This document shows positions 1 to 9,111 of a stretch of DNA of 34,161 nucleotides, in pieces. Each line of letters starts with the position of its first letter. Within the stretch, counting starts at the first letter, position 1. This DNA comes from Methanobacteriota archaeon (GTDB lineage: Archaea > Thermoplasmatota > Poseidoniia > Poseidoniales > Thalassarchaeaceae): assembly GCA_002722595.1 (NCBI GenBank), contig PBMO01000002.1:3699-37859 (forward strand), given 5' to 3'. Below the pieces are notes generated by a model. The model ran no database searches, was not told the DNA's origin, and was given only the letters and a program-made list of their open reading frames with translations. The position numbers and the translations under genes were made by a program.

Positions 1-2
1 AT

Positions 3-416
3 GATACAATTGAGATTGACGGACGATTGTATTCCTACTCTGGATATGAGTATGTGAGCAAACTGATGCTAATCGATGTCGACACCGATAACCGAACGCT
101 TTCAGTTCATGGGGAGATTGATCATTCCAGCTTCTACAATGACGATAATGGTGTCAACGGTTGGTGGAGTGGGGACTCAAACGTTCGCCGTTCCGTCTTC
201 ATGGCCGATTACGTCTATGCGTTCTCCAGTGCTGGTGTAAGCGTCACATCATATGCTGACATGAACACAACAGCCATGCTTGAATTACCCGGCTATGAGG
301 TTTCAAATTCACCATACTACCTCGATGATGTCGTGATGACAGAAGACACTGAAGATGGCGATTCTGGCGAAAGCACGTCGGGTTCGGAAGGTTCACCACC
401 GAAAGAAGAAGGTTGA
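3..416 (+). CDS. C-terminal fragment of a secreted beta-propeller-type protein (truncated by window start)
   Basis: Frame open from the window edge (ORF track starts at internal 27). Pattern 'VFMADYVYAFSSAGVSVTSYADMNTTAMLELPG' resembles archaeal secreted proteins with a C-terminal beta-propeller domain. Acidic, low-complexity C-terminus. Confidence 0.55.
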   Translation, partial: DTIEIDGRLYSYSGYEYVSKLMLIDVDTDNRTLSVHGEIDHSSFYNDDNGVNGWWSGDSNVRRSVFMADYVYAFSSAGVSVTSYADMNTTAMLELPGYEVSNSPYYLDDVVMTEDTEDGDSGESTSGSEGSPPKEEG

Positions 417-1769
417 TTAGGAAAATTTCAGCGTTCGGCCCGCGCAACCGGGTGCACCAATCGCTTCACCCCGGAATGATCCGCCAAGCGTTCGCTTGTG
501 CACCGGGATTCCATCGACAATTGTCCACATGGGAAGTCCAGTTAATTCCATTCCCACATAGGGGGTCCATCCGACCTTGGTCCAAGTGTCATCATCTGTT
601 ATGATCCGTCGAGTTTCTAAATCAACCAGCACTAAGTCTCCATCATAACCTTCGATGAGTGAACCCTTGTTTCCAATTCCATACACCTTGGCGGGACCGG
701 TGCACATCCATCTAACGACATCGGACACGCTGCACTTTCCATCCATCGCGTGTGTGAGCATTAGAGGTAGAGAAGTTTCGACTCCAGGCATCCCTGCAGG
801 AGCCTTTGGAAACCCAATTGCCTTTGCAGCGAGTGTATGTGGTGCATGGTCTGTTACAACACAATCAATCGTACCATCCTTGAGTCTTTTCCACAGAGTC
901 TCTTTATCCTCAATATAACGAATAGGCGGATTCATGAGTACTCTTACCCCACGTTCTTCAACATCATTTTGATCGAAAGTTAGGTGCTGGACACATACTT
1001 CGGTGGTGACAAGTTCACCTTTGTTTGACGCCAACCAATCGGCTTCATCAGCACTGGTTAGATGCACGATGTGGAGCCGATGATTGTGTTTTTTCGCCAA
1101 AGCCACAGCCCTTTTTGTTGCAATTAAAGCACATTCTACATCACGACATTCTGCATGAGCCGCGATGTCAGTTCTATGCTTAAACTCAGAAATACGCATT
1201 TGCAACCTCTCTTCATCTTCAGCATGTGTTGCAATAATGCCACCAGTATTAGCGAAGATTTCCTCAAGGTGTTCTTGCTCGTGTACTAGCAAGTCCCCTG
1301 TACTGCTGCCCATGAATATCTTGATTCCACATATTCCCTCCATTCCTTCAATACTTTGTAAATCAGATACATTGTTTGTTGTAGCTCCAATAAAGAAACC
1401 GTAGTGAGTCACCGTTTTTTTTGCAGCAGAATCGATTTTTGCCTCCAGTGCCGCACGATTGGTTGCATTTGGTATAGTGTTCGGCATATCAAGAAATGCA
1501 GTAATCCCGCCAGCAGCTGCGGCACGGCTGCCACTTTCTAGGTCCTCCTTTTCGGGATTTCCTGGTTCTCGGAAGTGGACATGCGGATCGATTGCACCGG
1601 GTAACAGATGTAATCCGGTTCCATCTATCACAAATTCCCCTTCTCGTGGTTGCAATCCACCTTGATGTGCAACGGTTTCAATCAAACCCTCAACCACGCG
1701 CAAATCCCCTTCAACTATTCCATCAGGGAGAACCATCATCGCATTCTGAACGAGTAGGTTGCCTGACAT
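417..1769 (-). CDS. pyrC: Dihydroorotase
   Basis: Amidohydrolase motif 'GAIDPHVHFREPGNPEKEDLESGSRAAAAGGITAFLDMPNT', 'THAEDE', 'VTDHAPHT'. Start chosen at internal Met (MSGNLLVQN); ORF extends to 1796. Confidence 0.93.
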   Translation of the reverse strand: MSGNLLVQNAMMVLPDGIVEGDLRVVEGLIETVAHQGGLQPREGEFVIDGTGLHLLPGAIDPHVHFREPGNPEKEDLESGSRAAAAGGITAFLDMPNTIPNATNRAALEAKIDSAAKKTVTHYGFFIGATTNNVSDLQSIEGMEGICGIKIFMGSSTGDLLVHEQEHLEEIFANTGGIIATHAEDEERLQMRISEFKHRTDIAAHAECRDVECALIATKRAVALAKKHNHRLHIVHLTSADEADWLASNKGELVTTEVCVQHLTFDQNDVEERGVRVLMNPPIRYIEDKETLWKRLKDGTIDCVVTDHAPHTLAAKAIGFPKAPAGMPGVETSLPLMLTHAMDGKCSVSDVVRWMCTGPAKVYGIGNKGSLIEGYDGDLVLVDLETRRIITDDDTWTKVGWTPYVGMELTGLPMWTIVDGIPVHKRTLGGSFRGEAIGAPGCAGRTLKFS

Positions 1770-1851
1770 CAACGACCTGCCGGCGCAACCACTCAATGAG
1801 CCTTCTGTACTTGCGGAGTCCTTGAAATAGGGGTACCAGACACGAATGACC

Positions 1852-1929
1852 AGCGGGTTGGAGTAGCCAGGTTATCTCGTCGGGCTCATAACCCGGAGAC
1901 CGATCGTTCAAATCGATCACCCGCTACCA
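1852..1929 (+). tRNA. Initiator tRNA-Met (CAU), CCA encoded
   Basis: Cloverleaf read by eye: acceptor AGCGGGT/ACCCGCT, anticodon arm TCGGG-CTCATAA-CCCGG with three G-C pairs, T arm GATCG-TTCAAAT-CGATC, 3' ACCA. A1-U72 and the GGG/CCC stem are archaeal initiator features. Confidence 0.93.
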
Positions 1930-2094
1930 ATAATTCACGCTACATTGTGAAAGTGATGAATGTAAAGTGAAAGTGTAAAAATGGTATACTGCGAGGCTAC
2001 AGGAGCGCAAAAAAACCAGTAATAATTCCAACACTGTCCTTCGTTGGTTCATATACTACGGCTGTCGAGGGCAGTTTACAGAACAGGTGAAAAT

Positions 2095-3114
2095 ATGAGC
2101 ACAGGAAAGAAGACAACAAAGACCGAAACAGTTACCGAGGATGGCGAGGAGGTCGTCGTAATCGAAGCCAGCGAACCCGAATTAACGGTAGAAGATCTAC
2201 CTGGTGTAGGCCCAGCAACCGCAGAAAAACTCCGTGAAGCTGGATTTGATGAATTACTTGCAATAGCAGTAATGAGTCCCCGTGCACTTGCGGATGCAGC
2301 AGAATTGGGTGAAGCAGTATCATCCAAAATAATTAGTTCAGCAAAGAAAATGGCAAACATTGGCGGATTCGTTTCAGGTACTTCTTTACTCGATAGACGA
2401 CGACAGGTGCTAAAATTGACAAGTGGTTCCGCATCGATTGACGAATTGCTTGGAGGAGGCTTTGAAACACAATCGATTTGCGAGGTGTATGGCGAGTTCG
2501 GTAGTGGTAAAACACAAGTTGGGCACCAACTCGCAGTTAACTGCCTGCTACCACGAGAACAAGGCGGCCTTGATGGGGAAGTATTCTACATCGATACAGA
2601 GGATACATTTCGTCCTGAGAGAATCGCCCAAATGGCAAGGGGAGTGGGACTAGATCCGGATGTAGCTCTTGAAAGAATCCATGTTGCGCGTGCTTACAAC
2701 TCTGCACATCAAATGTTACTTGTTGACGAGATTCAAAGGGCATCAAAAAACATAGATGTCAAGTTGATTATCGTTGATTCCTTAATCGCACACTTCCGTG
2801 CAGAATATCTTGGCAGAGGAATGCTGGCTGATCGTCAGCAAAAGCTCAATCGCCATATGAAGGAGTTGAAGAAAATGGCAGATGTGAATAACGCCATGGT
2901 TCTAGTTACTAACCAGGTACATTCCAAACCGGATGCTATGTGGGGGGACCCAACCAAGCCCGTTGGAGGACATATTGTTGGCCACGCATCAACATTCCGT
3001 TTGTACCTTAGAAAATCGAAGGCAGGTTCACGAATTGCACGCCTTGTAGACTCACCTAATCTGCCAGAGGGTGAAGCGAAATTCTTCGTCACGGCAGAAG
3101 GCCTACGCGATTGA
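2095..3114 (+). CDS. radA: DNA repair and recombination protein RadA
   Basis: N-terminal HhH '[17 protein letters not shown]', Walker A 'GEFGSGKTQ', '[32 protein letters not shown]', 'VTNQV' region. Start at Met 2095 rather than ORF start 2044. Confidence 0.97.
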   Translation: MSTGKKTTKTETVTEDGEEVVVIEASEPELTVEDLPGVGPATAEKLREAGFDELLAIAVMSPRALADAAELGEAVSSKIISSAKKMANIGGFVSGTSLLDRRRQVLKLTSGSASIDELLGGGFETQSICEVYGEFGSGKTQVGHQLAVNCLLPREQGGLDGEVFYIDTEDTFRPERIAQMARGVGLDPDVALERIHVARAYNSAHQMLLVDEIQRASKNIDVKLIIVDSLIAHFRAEYLGRGMLADRQQKLNRHMKELKKMADVNNAMVLVTNQVHSKPDAMWGDPTKPVGGHIVGHASTFRLYLRKSKAGSRIARLVDSPNLPEGEAKFFVTAEGLRD

Positions 3115-3131
3115 AGTATAGGCCCGTAGAT

Positions 3132-3174
3132 CGGCGGCACTGGATGTCCTTCCCATCCACATCCTGTGCCGTCG
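3132..3174. other. Strong inverted repeat/hairpin between convergent radA and pepF
   Basis: 3132-3147 pairs with 3159-3174: CGG(G.U)CGGCAC(T/T)GGATGT against ACATCC(T)GTGCCG..., one T/T mismatch and one G.U, 11-nt loop. Confidence 0.7.
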
Positions 3175-3181
3175 GTGCTAC

Positions 3182-4864
3182 TTATGCTGGGAGATTCTCT
3201 AATTCATTTCGAACAGCAGAAATCAGTCTCTCTACTGTAGATTTTCCGAAATCAAAATCCATCTGCCCTGCTTCAAAGAGGGCTGGCAAGGGTCTAGAGC
3301 CCCCTAAACGCATGGATTTGGCATAATTTTCAAGAGCGACTTTCGGGTTTTCTCGATATTGGAGCCATAATTGCATAGCACCAAGTTGTGCAATCCCATA
3401 TTCGATGTAATAGAAAGGATATGAGAATAAGTGAAGCTGTTTTTGCCAGCCAATTGCTCGCCATTCTTCAAAACCCGACCAATCCAATACCGAACCAAAT
3501 CGATCACCAATTTCTAACCATTTATTGTGGCGTTGTTCTCGAGTATGCTCAGGATTGGTGTAAATCCAATGCTGGAACGCATCAATTGTTGCAATCCAAG
3601 CGAGAATTGACACTACACCTTCTAGGTGCTCCCGAACAGCTCGATTTGCATCTTCTTCCGAATAAAACTCATCGAGGAAATCATAGGTCAGCATTTCCAT
3701 TGACATTGCTGCAACTTCACAAAATTCCAAAGGCGCGCTTCGATACTCAATCAATGGCAGCTCATCCGCATAGATTGAGTGGAATGCATGCCCTGCTTCA
3801 TGCACCATAGTTTCTAAATCACGCTGCAAACCCGTGGCATTCATGAAAATAAACGGTTTTCTACTATGATCGCGTTGTAGTTGATATCCACCTGGTGCTT
3901 TTCCTTTACGACTGTCTAAATCTAGACTGGTCCCATCTCTAAGCGAATCAAAAAAAGAGCCCAGTTCTGGTGACAACCTGTGAAACATTCTGCTAGTACC
4001 AGCAACCATCTCCTCGACTTTCTCAAATGGTTTCAATGGCGCCCTCCCACGAACATCATGCCCTAAATCCCACATCCTAAGTGAATCTAGGTCGAGGATT
4101 TTCCGCCGTTCTTCGTCTATATCTCTCATCAGAGGAACACAAATTGATTCTACAGCATCGTGGAATGATTCACAATCTGCAGGCGTGTAGTCAAATCGAT
4201 GTTTTGCATCGAAAATGTAGTCCCGATAATTGCTATATCCTGCATTCAATGCGATTTTGTGGCGTAATTTGATCATTTCTTCATAGATTTCATCCATTTC
4301 TTCCGCATCTTCAAAACGCCGTTTACCCACTGCTTTGTATGCAGATTCTCTAGTATTTCTTTCATTGACTTGAAGGTATTTCCCCATCTGTTGCATAGTT
4401 CGTTCTTCACCATCAAAGTCGACAGTCATTGCCGCAGAAATTTCCTTGTGACGAACACCAAGTTTGGTGAGTTCCGTGCTTAGCGGAATATTTTCCTCTC
4501 GAAATAATTGTAAATCCATTCTTGTATCTCGCAGCAGTACTTTGTATTCGATATCATCCAGTTCGTCCGAATATGGACAATCCACCAATTTGCGGTTTAG
4601 GAGGTCACCCATTATTGCCAATTCAGGCTGTATTTTATCGACAAAATCAAAATATGCTTTTTTGATATCTTCATCCTCTGTATCACAGGTCATATTGACA
4701 TAAAGCATTGCACCGGTTTCACTGACATATGCATCGAATTCCCCTAGTTCAATTAACCATTTTTCGAGTTCTTCTGCAGAACCAATTTCGCGCTCCAAAA
4801 ATCCCCGATATTGCGGTTCCAATTCGGACCAATTGGTTGCGTCTATATCCTCAAGGGGTGACAT
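3182..4864 (-). CDS. pepF: M3 family oligoendopeptidase (PepF-like)
   Basis: Zn motif 'MVHEAGHAFHSIYA' with downstream 'EFCEVAAMSMEML' and 'FHRLSPELGSFFDSL'; length about 560 aa typical of M3 oligoendopeptidase F. Confidence 0.93.
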   Translation of the reverse strand: MSPLEDIDATNWSELEPQYRGFLEREIGSAEELEKWLIELGEFDAYVSETGAMLYVNMTCDTEDEDIKKAYFDFVDKIQPELAIMGDLLNRKLVDCPYSDELDDIEYKVLLRDTRMDLQLFREENIPLSTELTKLGVRHKEISAAMTVDFDGEERTMQQMGKYLQVNERNTRESAYKAVGKRRFEDAEEMDEIYEEMIKLRHKIALNAGYSNYRDYIFDAKHRFDYTPADCESFHDAVESICVPLMRDIDEERRKILDLDSLRMWDLGHDVRGRAPLKPFEKVEEMVAGTSRMFHRLSPELGSFFDSLRDGTSLDLDSRKGKAPGGYQLQRDHSRKPFIFMNATGLQRDLETMVHEAGHAFHSIYADELPLIEYRSAPLEFCEVAAMSMEMLTYDFLDEFYSEEDANRAVREHLEGVVSILAWIATIDAFQHWIYTNPEHTREQRHNKWLEIGDRFGSVLDWSGFEEWRAIGWQKQLHLFSYPFYYIEYGIAQLGAMQLWLQYRENPKVALENYAKSMRLGGSRPLPALFEAGQMDFDFGKSTVERLISAVRNELENLPA

Positions 4865-4873
4865 AATTATGCC

Positions 4874-5191
4874 TCAGGGATTATTGACACGCTTGCCTTG
4901 TGAACGAGTTGATTTCGGACCAGTTGGTAAGCCATTTTCATCCCGTGTGAATTTTTGACATCGCCATACTTCAACCTCTGCCTCAACTTTCTCAATAATG
5001 GCCTTCATTTCCGGGTGTTCGGGATTATTTTTCTCTGTCCAGCATGCAAGACAAATCCGTTTTGAATCAACATCTACGAAATTCATTGGTGTACATCGTA
5101 TGCCACAATCGACACAGGTTCTCCATGCATGATGTTTCGCCATTGAATGCTGCGGGTAGGCTAGAGCATAAGGGGTTTCTCTCAATTTCAC
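4874..5191 (-). CDS. Small zinc-ribbon-like hypothetical protein
   Basis: Two CxxC pairs: 'CVDCG...ICLACW'. Fits between pepF and the upstream gene on the same strand; start may be internal Met at 5143 (MAKHHAWRTCVDCG). Confidence 0.6.
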   Translation of the reverse strand: MKLRETPYALAYPQHSMAKHHAWRTCVDCGIRCTPMNFVDVDSKRICLACWTEKNNPEHPEMKAIIEKVEAEVEVWRCQKFTRDENGLPTGPKSTRSQGKRVNNP

Positions 5192-5200
5192 TTTGGAATA

Positions 5201-5761
5201 TTAGTTGAAATCTGCAAGTGCAATATGTGCTATTGCGGCACGTGTTATTGCTTGGCAATCACTCCCATGTCCACTTTCTAATGTAAGTTGCAGCCTTTCC
5301 ACACTTTCCTCTACAGGCATTGGAGAATGAGGTACAAGTGTTGCATTGAAGACATTCATTAGGCGATTCGCTTCTTGATCTAATTCATTTCTGTTTATTT
5401 TAGGCCATTCACGATTCCTGATATCTTTGTTTTCCATGTCGGGAAGATGAATTAACCAAATCTTTGAATCACCTTGTTGCAATCCCGCCCGTTCGAAACC
5501 TATCCGAATTTGGTGAGTTCCAGAAATCAGTCTCAGAAATTCAGCGTCTTTTGTATTTGCCCTCATGTTTGAATTAGCAAATCTTGAGGTTAGTGCTAAC
5601 CACGCCGTCCAAAGTTGTTCATTGCTGACTGCTGCAGGTCCACCAAGTAATAGCCAGGAGTCATCTTTTCGCCATTTTAGTAATAATGAAACTACTTCAC
5701 CAGGTTCATCTATTGCCTCAGGCAATTTTAACCCCCAACAAGGATAAGGGGTACGAGTCAT
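5201..5761 (-). CDS. Putative KEOPS complex subunit Cgi121-like protein
   Basis: Motif 'DAEFLRLISGTHQIRIGFERAGLQQGDSKIWLIHLP' resembles the Cgi121 'eFLryLsGtrQI..Ai...G...g...v.lv' signature; located immediately downstream of hel308. Confidence 0.65.
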   Translation of the reverse strand: MTRTPYPCWGLKLPEAIDEPGEVVSLLLKWRKDDSWLLLGGPAAVSNEQLWTAWLALTSRFANSNMRANTKDAEFLRLISGTHQIRIGFERAGLQQGDSKIWLIHLPDMENKDIRNREWPKINRNELDQEANRLMNVFNATLVPHSPMPVEESVERLQLTLESGHGSDCQAITRAAIAHIALADFN

Positions 5762-5800
5762 ATTGTTGCGACTTCTTCATGAGTCATAATCGTGCGGAAA

Positions 5801-8320
5801 TCATCGTCTGCTCTCAATCGCTCTTTGTGAAGAGTCCACAATGTTCTGAACTAATTGTGGACTCCAACCCCTTTCATCCGCCAATTTCTGAGCTGCACCC
5901 TTGGTAATTCTACTAACTTCCAAAGCAGATCTGTATCCATGATTAGCTAGTGTTCTTGCCCTGACACGCCCTACCCCGCGAATAGCTATTAGTGAGAGTA
6001 GATCCTCTTTGCATCCATTGCTCACCCTCTTTCGCATAATATCTAGCATTGATAGCAAGTCCGCATCGGAATTTACCAGAAGTGGATCGATATCTCCATT
6101 GTTTGCACAAATCTGCCGTGCTGCGTTCAGTAACCAATTTGCGTGATCAACTCTTACGCGTAAGTCCCCTGGTGCGACCCCCAACTTCCGCTCAATATCA
6201 CGAAGAGAATCTTCCTCAATCCATTGAACAAGTGTCCATGCACTTTTCGTCATACTTTCAACTTCTGGAGAATATCCCAAGTCCTGTAATTCTAATGGGA
6301 TTAACAAATTTTGATCAGACATAATTTCTCCTTGTTCCGCCATGATCTGCATTTGTTTTCCAGTAGGCCACAATGGTGGGAAGTCAGGTGTGCAGCATAC
6401 TAGGTGCAATAACGCCCAAGGAGATATCGATCTATCATCAATAACCCTGCACAATATTTTTCTTGCTTGGAGAATACCCTCTCTTAGTATCAAACCTGAT
6501 AATGGATCGAGATAGAGTCGACTCACTCTTTCTCCAAATGGTGTAGCGATATATGTCATTGCTGGAGAGTCCGGATGTATATCTTTAGTCAAGGATTCCG
6601 AGACCTTAGTTGCAGTTTGAAAACCGATTACAGCGGGCCGTTTTGGTCGCGGTTTCTTCTCAATAAAGTCAACAAGTTCAACACCCCCGATATTTTGAGC
6701 ACTTTTTGCCCACTTCGGAACTTCATCATCCCAGTCATCCTCCACGAACTTAGAATCCATATTTGAGATTCGTTCTAAGATTGCGGCATCTTCTCCCGTT
6801 CGTTCAATAAATTTATTTTCTACAAGCCATTGAATGATTTCATCAATTCGCTGTTGCAATTCATCGTTTAAAATCCGATGGCCGAGAAATGTTTGTTTGA
6901 AAAATCCGCCTAATGAATCTCTGTTGCGTTGCCCTCCAGTGGCGATTGCTGCAAGGACGTGGACTCTCATCGCAGGTTCTGCTGCGAGTTTTGAATCAAC
7001 GGCTTCAGGTTCTTGTAGGAAATACATGGCCTCAAGTTCATCCGCATGTTCAAGGTTTTTGGCAATTAACCATGCATCTCCCGTGGGATCATAGCGAGGC
7101 CTTCCTGCCCGACCCAGCATTTGATGCACTTCCATTCTGGGGAGTGGTCGACTTAACCCATCCTCCCATCTAGTAAGATCTCGAACAACAACTCTACGAG
7201 CGGGTAAATTAACACCAGCCGCAAGTGTAGGGGTAGCGCAAATAGCGAACAGAATTCGTTCTCTAAATGCATTTTCAATTAACTTACGATGATTGGTGGT
7301 TAGTCCAGCATGATGGAATGCAACACCACCTCTGATTGATTCTGCAAGTTTCTCAGCCATAGCAGTAGTTTCTTCTCCAGATTCTATTTCACGAGCAAGT
7401 TTTGCTAATTCTTCTAGGCGTTGCTCGACTTGTATTCCATCGGGTCGTTCAATTTCCTCTTTGTTCCATTTCTGCATTCTTCCAAATAGCCATTGGCCAA
7501 GTTTGCTCGCACTTCCTTCGGCATATCTTCGTGTACCCCGGAATATGAGTACTTGCCCATCTTCATTGATGGTTGAAATGAGTATATTCCTGAGTTCATC
7601 TCCTTCATCTTTCAATTCAATGGGAGGGGGTAGTTTGATCTTCTCGACATTAGGACCGACTTGTAATCTTGGTTCAACAAGACCGTTGCATACAGTCCCA
7701 TATCGTAAAACTACAGGCCTCCAATCCGAAACAACTAGTTCGGCGTTTAGCCATTCAGCGATCTCCTCAGCATTCCCTATAGTTGCAGAGAGGGCAATAA
7801 TTTGTGCATCGGGTCGTTCATGCCGTACTCTTGCTAGATTAATTTCCATCGTAGGGCCGCGTGAACGATCGTGTATCAGGTGCACTTCATCAGCTATTAC
7901 AATACTAACTTTACTTAGTAAATCATCACGATTTCGCAATAGGGAATCGAACTTTTCACTTGTTGCTACAATAATATCTGCATCATCCAGTGAAACAGTT
8001 TCTCCGACTCTATCGCCAACAGCAATACCCACTTTGAGTCCAAGTTCTTTCCCGGCTTCGCGAAGTTCATCCACCTTTTCTGTTGCAAGTGCTTTTAGTG
8101 GAACCAAGTAGAAAGCCTGACTTCCCGGCGCATCAACTAGCAATTTTTTGAACATTGCTAGATAAGCCACCAAACTCTTCCCACTAGCTGTTGGTATGGC
8201 AAGTAACAAATTCCGGCCAGACAATGCGATAGGTGTAGCGCTCGCTTGAGGTGGGTGTAGGCGCTCAATACCCCATTTATTTGTTAGTAATTGAATTACT
8301 TTTTCCGGGAGATCCAGCAT
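5801..8320 (-). CDS. hel308: ATP-dependent DNA helicase Hel308 (Hjm)
   Basis: Ski2-like SF2 motifs: 'LLLAIPTASGKSLVAYLAM', 'IVIADEVHLI', 'IIALSATIGN', 'ATPTLAAGVNLPARRVVVRDLTRW', 'EVHQMLGRAGRPRYDPTGDAWLI'; C-terminal HhH 'LIAIRGVGRVRARTLANHGY'. Start set at Met 8320 (MLDLPEKVIQLL). Confidence 0.95.
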   Translation of the reverse strand: MLDLPEKVIQLLTNKWGIERLHPPQASATPIALSGRNLLLAIPTASGKSLVAYLAMFKKLLVDAPGSQAFYLVPLKALATEKVDELREAGKELGLKVGIAVGDRVGETVSLDDADIIVATSEKFDSLLRNRDDLLSKVSIVIADEVHLIHDRSRGPTMEINLARVRHERPDAQIIALSATIGNAEEIAEWLNAELVVSDWRPVVLRYGTVCNGLVEPRLQVGPNVEKIKLPPPIELKDEGDELRNILISTINEDGQVLIFRGTRRYAEGSASKLGQWLFGRMQKWNKEEIERPDGIQVEQRLEELAKLAREIESGEETTAMAEKLAESIRGGVAFHHAGLTTNHRKLIENAFRERILFAICATPTLAAGVNLPARRVVVRDLTRWEDGLSRPLPRMEVHQMLGRAGRPRYDPTGDAWLIAKNLEHADELEAMYFLQEPEAVDSKLAAEPAMRVHVLAAIATGGQRNRDSLGGFFKQTFLGHRILNDELQQRIDEIIQWLVENKFIERTGEDAAILERISNMDSKFVEDDWDDEVPKWAKSAQNIGGVELVDFIEKKPRPKRPAVIGFQTATKVSESLTKDIHPDSPAMTYIATPFGERVSRLYLDPLSGLILREGILQARKILCRVIDDRSISPWALLHLVCCTPDFPPLWPTGKQMQIMAEQGEIMSDQNLLIPLELQDLGYSPEVESMTKSAWTLVQWIEEDSLRDIERKLGVAPGDLRVRVDHANWLLNAARQICANNGDIDPLLVNSDADLLSMLDIMRKRVSNGCKEDLLSLIAIRGVGRVRARTLANHGYRSALEVSRITKGAAQKLADERGWSPQLVQNIVDSSQRAIESRR

Positions 8321-8424
8321 GTGTACCTCCTCGACCATGCACAATGAGTGATGTCCACCGCTCAAAAGCATAGGGGTCTGGCTGCGCGGAAGTGTGAAGT
8401 GCTCTCGTGTTCTAAGAGTGGTCG

Positions 8425-9111
8425 ATGGCAGACCCTGACGGCTCTCATGACGTACTGGCATCCCGCCTTTCTCTCTTTGACGATGACCCTGATATCAACG
8501 ATTGGTTTGAGGTTGCAATGGGTGCTGCGATGATTACCATGGGCATACACCAATTGTTCAATCCAGGTGGATTATTTGACACGAGTGTTATGCAATGGTT
8601 AGGTGCCGCAGTGGTCTCTATGGGTTTGATTCTATTAGGACATGGGATGAAGGACATGCTGCTAAAAGAAGTTCGTTCATCAATAGTTCGTTTAGAGATG
8701 GATTCGACAGACTCTAATATTGATTATGCCCTAATTCGTGACGTATTACTTCATCCTGATAAATATCAACAGCTACTGTATAATGCATATGAAATGGCAT
8801 ATGCTGATGGGATTTTGACAGAAGAAGAATTAGCTGAACTGATTGCTCTGGCCAGAGTTCTTCAGGTTCCAGAGAGGAGTGCTGCTAGGATGGCCACACG
8901 TGCTGCAATTGAATCAGCATTGGATGATGACCATGTATCTGAAGCAGAACTTGACCTAATTGTAGGTGCTGCACGTCCATTGGGTCTCACCGAACAGCAA
9001 CTTGACCGCATCGTTGAAGCCCTTAGGGATCACGACTTGGATGATGAGGAACGCAAGATGCTTGATGAAATGCTTGATTATATTCCTGAAGAAAATGATG
9101 AAGAAGAGTGA
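8425..9111 (+). CDS. Predicted membrane protein with TerB-like acidic helical C-terminal domain
   Basis: Two hydrophobic segments near the N-terminus, then 'AYEMAYADGILTEEELAELIALARVLQVPE...' typical of TerB-like helical repeats. Confidence 0.6.
   Translation: MADPDGSHDVLASRLSLFDDDPDINDWFEVAMGAAMITMGIHQLFNPGGLFDTSVMQWLGAAVVSMGLILLGHGMKDMLLKEVRSSIVRLEMDSTDSNIDYALIRDVLLHPDKYQQLLYNAYEMAYADGILTEEELAELIALARVLQVPERSAARMATRAAIESALDDDHVSEAELDLIVGAARPLGLTEQQLDRIVEALRDHDLDDEERKMLDEMLDYIPEENDEEE

Noticed and set aside
1953-1959. Possible box C (GTGATGA) of a C/D sRNA near the initiator tRNA
   Set aside because: No matching box D/D' (CUGA) at suitable spacing found downstream.
2044-2094. Upstream extension of radA
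   Set aside because: [17 protein letters not shown] is unlike RadA N-termini; Met 2095 is the better start.
3388-3810. 140-aa plus-strand ORF opposite pepF
   Set aside because: Antisense to a well-supported peptidase gene and no domain recognised.
7461-8111. 216-aa plus-strand ORF opposite hel308
   Set aside because: Ser/Pro-rich antisense shadow ORF of a strongly supported gene; no recognisable domain.
8321-8461. N-terminal extension of Hel308 in the ORF track (start 8461)
   Set aside because: Extra 47 residues lack helicase similarity and overlap the start of the divergent TerB-like gene; Met at 8320 fits known Hel308 N-termini.
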